From positions 806,001 to 870,000 of the forward strand of contig NZ_CP044067.1 in assembly GCF_008693385.1 (NCBI RefSeq): a DNA stretch of 64,000 nucleotides, read 5' to 3'. Source of the DNA: Cupriavidus pauculus. Its GTDB lineage: Bacteria; Pseudomonadota; Gammaproteobacteria; Burkholderiales; Burkholderiaceae. A model generated the notes under the pieces. That model did not search any database. It saw nothing but the letters and a program-made list of their open reading frames with translations, and was not told where the DNA came from. A program made the position numbers and the translations under genes. Below, in pieces: positions 60,726 through 64,000 of the stretch (the stretch's first letter is position 1; each line of letters opens with the position of its first letter).

Positions 60726-61718
60726 TCACTCCAGCGTGATGTGCATCTCGCCGGCCAGCTTGCGGACGTTGCCGACGTAGCTCTTGAGCATGGCGTCCAT
60801 CTGATCGGGCGTGCTCGACACGGCTTCGGCACCCACGCCCGCGAATACCTCCCGCACGTCGGGAAGCTCGAGGATGCGCGCCAGTTCCTTGCCGAACTTC
60901 TCGCGGACCGCCTTCGGGACCTTTGACGACACCACGGTCCCAAACCAGTCGGCGCCGTCGTAACCCGGCGTGCTCGCCTGCGGCAGCGTCGGCGTACCCG
61001 GGATAAACCTCGCGCCTTCCGGCGAACTGCTGCCGAGAATCGCGATCTGGCCGGCCTTGGCGAGGCTGATGACATTCGGTGCCGGCGCGAAGGCATAGAG
61101 AAGCCTGCCGCCAATCACGTCGTTGATGGCCTCGGGGGTACCGCGGTACGGCACGTGCGTCGCCGAGAATCCGCCGACGCGGGCGAGCATCGCGCCATGC
61201 AGATGCGCCGTGCTGCCCACGCCCGCGGAGCCGTAGTTCACGCCCTGGGGCGCTGCCTTCGCACGCGCGATCAGCTGCGCGACATTGGCCAGCTTCTGTT
61301 GGGGCGATACCACGAGGAAAGCCGGAGAGCGGCCGATCAGCCCGACGCCGGCGATGTCCCGCAGGGGGTCGTACGCCAGCGCCCGGTCCAGCGCGGCATG
61401 CACGCCGAAGGCGCTGGGCACCATCATGACGGTCTGGCCGTCGGGCTTCGCGGCCAGCAATGCGGAGGCCCCGACGATACCGCCCGCACCGGCCTTGTTC
61501 TCGACGATCACCGGCACCTTCCATGCTTCCTGGAGGTGCCGCGCCAGGACACGCGCGAGGATATCGGTGGTACCGCCGGCCGAGGCCGGGACGATGACGC
61601 GAATGGTCTGGCCCGGCGCGGGGTAAGCCGGCGCGGGATCCTGCGCGGAGGCACAGGTGGCGACGAGGGCCGCGGCGGCGGCCATCAGCCAATGGCGAGG
61701 TCTTGCAGTAAGCGACAC
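60726..61718 (-). CDS. Tripartite tricarboxylate transporter receptor (Bug/TctC family)
   Basis: A 330-residue periplasmic binding protein with a signal peptide (MAAAAALVATCASAQ region). It has the Bug signatures IRVIVPASAGGTTDILARVL, VPVIVENKAGAGGIVGASAL, HVPYRGTPEAINDVIGG and EGARFIPGTPTLPQA. The start is GTG at 61718, with GGGAG five bases before it. No TctA/TctB permease genes are near, as is common for Bug proteins. It probably binds the cluster's carboxylate substrate. Confidence 0.9.
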   Translation of the reverse strand: MSLTARPRHWLMAAAAALVATCASAQDPAPAYPAPGQTIRVIVPASAGGTTDILARVLARHLQEAWKVPVIVENKAGAGGIVGASALLAAKPDGQTVMMVPSAFGVHAALDRALAYDPLRDIAGVGLIGRSPAFLVVSPQQKLANVAQLIARAKAAPQGVNYGSAGVGSTAHLHGAMLARVGGFSATHVPYRGTPEAINDVIGGRLLYAFAPAPNVISLAKAGQIAILGSSSPEGARFIPGTPTLPQASTPGYDGADWFGTVVSSKVPKAVREKFGKELARILELPDVREVFAGVGAEAVSSTPDQMDAMLKSYVGNVRKLAGEMHITLE

Positions 61719-61771
61719 GGGGACTCCCGGAAGACGTGAAAGATAGATGGGGACGCGACACGTGCGGCGCG

Positions 61772-62308
61772 TCAGGCAGAAGCCGGATCGCCCTCGTGTT
61801 GCCACCAGTGGGAGAGCCAACCCGCGGTGCCGCCCCGCGCGACGAGATCGCGCAGGATTGCCGGCATCGGTGCGAGGCCGAAGCTCGTACCGCGCGTCTG
61901 ATTGACGAACAGGCCCGTGGCGAAATCGACTTCCAGCAGGTCCCCATCCTCACAGAGATCGAGGATGCCCGGATTGGGTGCGAGCACCGGAAGACCTTCT
62001 CCCAGTGCCGCGCGATAGGCTTGCACGGGCATGGATTCGCATACCAGTCCGAGCCCCAGTGCACGCATCGCGATGTAGCCGGGCACTTTCGGCCCCATGC
62101 CGAAGCGTTTGCCCGCCACCACGATATCGCCGGGACGGCATCGCGTGGAGAATCCGCTGCGGATCTCTTCGAACAGGTGCGGTTTCAGGACTTCGGGATC
62201 GGTTTCGCGCGCGGTAACGAAGTGCGCGGGGACGATGCCGCCAGCGTGCGGCACATCGTCGCCAAACTTGTGGCAACGGCCACGCAGTACCCATTCGAAC
62301 TTAGACAT
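61772..62308 (-). CDS. LeuD-like small subunit of an aconitase-family hydratase
   Basis: A 178-residue LeuD/AcnB-swivel-type subunit: WVLRGRCHKFGDDVPHAGGI at the N-terminus and VVAGKRFGMGPKVPGYIAMR, the position of the usual GSSREH-type loop. Its ATG lies inside the last codons of the LeuC-like gene (8-nt overlap). With the large subunit it should form a (de)hydratase for a C4-C5 dicarboxylate such as maleate or citraconate rather than the leucine-pathway enzyme, because no leuA/leuB is present. Confidence 0.86.
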   Translation of the reverse strand: MSKFEWVLRGRCHKFGDDVPHAGGIVPAHFVTARETDPEVLKPHLFEEIRSGFSTRCRPGDIVVAGKRFGMGPKVPGYIAMRALGLGLVCESMPVQAYRAALGEGLPVLAPNPGILDLCEDGDLLEVDFATGLFVNQTRGTSFGLAPMPAILRDLVARGGTAGWLSHWWQHEGDPASA

Positions 62309-63623
62309 AGCTGGTCTCCAGTCGCTCGAGCAAGGCGGCATCCGCGGTGGCGGTGCGTGGGTCCGAGATTCGTCCGGCCAGTGCCGACGCCGCGACCGTT
62401 GCCGGACTGCCGAGATAGAGGCTGGCATCTCGCGGCCCGAAGCGGCCCTTGTTGCTGTTGGTCGCGGTGGAAATCGAGACCTCTCCCGAGGCGAGCGGAC
62501 CTACCACGGCGTCGTTGCAGGGACCGCATCCCGCGGGCAACACGATCGCGCCAGCATCGAGGAACACCTGCATGAGCCCGTCCGCGACGAGGCGCGTGGT
62601 CGAACGTTCCGAACCCGGCACGACGAACAGGCGCACGCCGTCGGCCAGCTTGCGGCCCTTGAGTATGCTGGCGGCGATGATCATGTCGTCGTACATACCG
62701 GATCCACACGAGCCGATAAAGGCGTGGTCCACGGGCGTGCCCACCGAGGCCGCGACATCGGCGGCGTTCGTCACGTCTCCGGGCGGCACGACCTGCGGAC
62801 CCACCTTCGAGAGGTCGATGGCCGCCTGCGCCTCGTACCGGGCGTCCGCGTCGGGAAAGACCGGCTCGAATGGCCGCTTTGCGTGCGTCCCGCAGTAGCG
62901 CAGGATCTCGTCGGAGGGCGGCACGAAGACGCCCGCGGCGCGCATCTCGGTCGGTGTGCTGCAGAGCGCGACGCGCGCACCGAGGCCAAACTGATCGAGA
63001 TCGCCGGCCAGCTCGAGCACACGGTAGTCGAGATCGAACGGAATCCGCCCGGCCTTGATCTCGCGAGCGAGATAGAAGCCGACATCGCGTGCGTACACGC
63101 CCGGCGACAGGCGCCCCCGCAGTTCCAGGCGGACACTGCGCGGCACCGTGATCCAGGTCGTCCCCGTGGCAAGTACCCGCGCGATCTCGTTACCGACACG
63201 CAGGCCCACCGCGCCGACCGCGCCGGCATTCGTCGCGTGGGTGTCGTTGTCGAAGTAGAACATGCCTGGCAGAACGAGCCCCTCTTCCATCGGGAAGATA
63301 TGGCCGTGCCCGCCTCGGCCGGCATCGTAGAAGTTCTGAATCTTCCAGCGCTTGACCGCCTTGCGGTTGTACGCCCCGCGCTCGGCAGCCCGCGCGCTGC
63401 CGTAGAGGACGTCATGGTCGCTGACAACCATGGTCTTCTCGGGGGCATGAATCCGGTCGATACCGATGGCGTCCAGCGTCTGCTTCGCTTCACGCAGCAG
63501 TCCGTCATGGATCATGACCATGTCAGGATCCGGAAACAACAAGGCGTCGGCCTCGACGCCGTCGCGGTGCATGGGATCGCGGCTTACGCGGCCCATGATC
63601 TTCTCTATCGCTGTGTACCCCAT
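62301..63623 (-). CDS. LeuC-like large subunit of an aconitase-family hydratase
   Basis: A 440-residue [4Fe-4S] hydratase subunit. The cluster cysteines are visible in FIGSCGSGMYDD and in PAGCGPCND (CxxC). The family's NDTHATNAGAVGAVGLRVG replaces the GDSHTxTHGA block, and TNSNKGRFGPRDASLYLGSP is conserved. I chose the ATG at 63623, seven bases after GGAAG; an ATG six codons earlier (63641) lacks a ribosome site. It is co-transcribed with the LeuD-like, Bug, hydrolase and FAH genes. Confidence 0.88.
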   Translation of the reverse strand: MGYTAIEKIMGRVSRDPMHRDGVEADALLFPDPDMVMIHDGLLREAKQTLDAIGIDRIHAPEKTMVVSDHDVLYGSARAAERGAYNRKAVKRWKIQNFYDAGRGGHGHIFPMEEGLVLPGMFYFDNDTHATNAGAVGAVGLRVGNEIARVLATGTTWITVPRSVRLELRGRLSPGVYARDVGFYLAREIKAGRIPFDLDYRVLELAGDLDQFGLGARVALCSTPTEMRAAGVFVPPSDEILRYCGTHAKRPFEPVFPDADARYEAQAAIDLSKVGPQVVPPGDVTNAADVAASVGTPVDHAFIGSCGSGMYDDMIIAASILKGRKLADGVRLFVVPGSERSTTRLVADGLMQVFLDAGAIVLPAGCGPCNDAVVGPLASGEVSISTATNSNKGRFGPRDASLYLGSPATVAASALAGRISDPRTATADAALLERLETSYV

Positions 63624-63750
63624 TGGCGCCTTCCCATGCATGTCGTTGGTATGACACGACTCTAGGGTTCGCGCAGCGATTAGTAAATTATGGGGATGTC
63701 ATGGCGACATTACGATTCTTTATACGCGCGATCGCCGGGCACGGCGCGCG

Positions 63751-64000
63751 TCAGCGAGTCCTGCCGAAGGCCGCATCCATCGCTCGCGCCCGCCATCGGC
63801 CCGGCGTCGTGCCCGTGGCCTTGCGGAACACGTTGGTGAAATGCGCTTGCGAGTGGAAGCCGGTATCGACCGCGATGGCCGCCAGCGCGAGCTGGCCTTC
63901 CGATAGCAGCCGCTTTGCAATTTCGAGCCGGGCTTCCGTCAGGTAGGTATGGGGCGTCATGCCCGTCGCCAACAGGAATTGCGCGGCGAAGTGCATCCGG
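63751..64000 (-). CDS. AraC-family regulator, C-terminal fragment (cut by window edge)
   Basis: The last 83 codons are visible. They include SRMHFAAQF-like recognition helix 1 context (RMHFAAQFLLATGMTPHTYL) and the second HTH with IAVDTGFHSQAHFTNVFRKA and TTPGRWR, the AraC signature. The N-terminal effector domain is outside the window. It is co-directional with the LeuC-like gene, 127 nt upstream, and may regulate it. Confidence 0.86.
   Translation of the reverse strand, partial: RMHFAAQFLLATGMTPHTYLTEARLEIAKRLLSEGQLALAAIAVDTGFHSQAHFTNVFRKATGTTPGRWRARAMDAAFGRTR

Noticed and set aside
61772..63623. Leucine biosynthesis isopropylmalate isomerase
   Set aside because: No leuA or leuB is nearby and the genes lie in a catabolic operon with FAH, hydrolase and Bug genes; a specialised hydratase is more likely.

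Overview
The window reads as a piece of a high-GC betaproteobacterial chromosome or chromid of the Burkholderiaceae, most like Cupriavidus. This is inferred from GC-rich codon use, a Bug/TctC-type receptor, and the density of nicotinate, hydantoin, xanthine-dehydrogenase-family and branched-chain-type ABC modules. It is a mosaic of catabolic islands plus one large envelope-type operon. No rRNA, tRNA, CRISPR array, insertion sequence or prophage was found.

Region 1 (1-8.2 kb) is an aerobic nicotinate degradation cluster. nicX (cut by the window edge), nicD and nicE run leftward; nicC, nicA, nicB and a NiaP-like permease run rightward. A 12-bp operator-like element (GGTGTGTACACT) occurs once before each divergent unit. 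The NicB molybdenum domain looks shortened and eroded. Region 2 (8.2-14.6 kb) holds a GntR regulator and a five-gene set: MFS permease, beta-lactamase-fold hydrolase, arylmalonate-decarboxylase-like protein, dihydropyrimidinase, and a hydantoin-racemase homologue without the catalytic cysteines. It probably degrades a cyclic ureide or imide. Region 3 (14.6-24.4 kb) is miscellaneous: a zinc alcohol dehydrogenase divergent from a YdeP-type molybdoenzyme, two methyltransferases, a DadA-like oxidase with a divergent XRE-cupin regulator, an HTH-antitoxin/PIN-toxin pair whose toxin has an in-frame TGA, and a secreted repeat protein.

Region 4 (24.4-30.2 kb) has a histone-deacetylase-like amidohydrolase facing a hydrolase plus AAA+ ATPase operon. 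Both promoters carry the same 19-bp palindrome at nearly the same distance from the gene. Small hypotheticals, a DUF3820 protein, YaiI and a truncated epoxide-hydrolase remnant follow. Region 5 (30.3-41.4 kb) has a TetR regulator, a CoxG-M-S-L-like molybdenum hydroxylase operon, a complete LivFGMH ABC transporter with its binding protein, and an outer-membrane protein of the phenol meta-pathway family. Two related 22-bp sites, each 40 nt from the first codon, join the hydroxylase and transporter operons into one likely TetR regulon.

Region 6 (41.4-55.3 kb) is a leftward, translationally coupled operon: DUF4381, VWA, a 79-codon ORF, VWA-TPR, BatD, formylglycine-generating enzyme, HAD phosphatase, lipoprotein sulfatase, MFS/spermidine-synthase fusion, MoxR and DUF58. 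A MoxR/Bat system is thus wrapped around a sulfatase-maturation module, and the fusion protein carries an in-frame 40-copy 12-bp minisatellite. Region 7 (55.3-64 kb) has two hypotheticals and a last catabolic cluster: FAD monooxygenase, LysR, FAH-family enzyme, alpha/beta hydrolase, Bug receptor, LeuD/LeuC-like hydratase and an AraC regulator cut by the edge.
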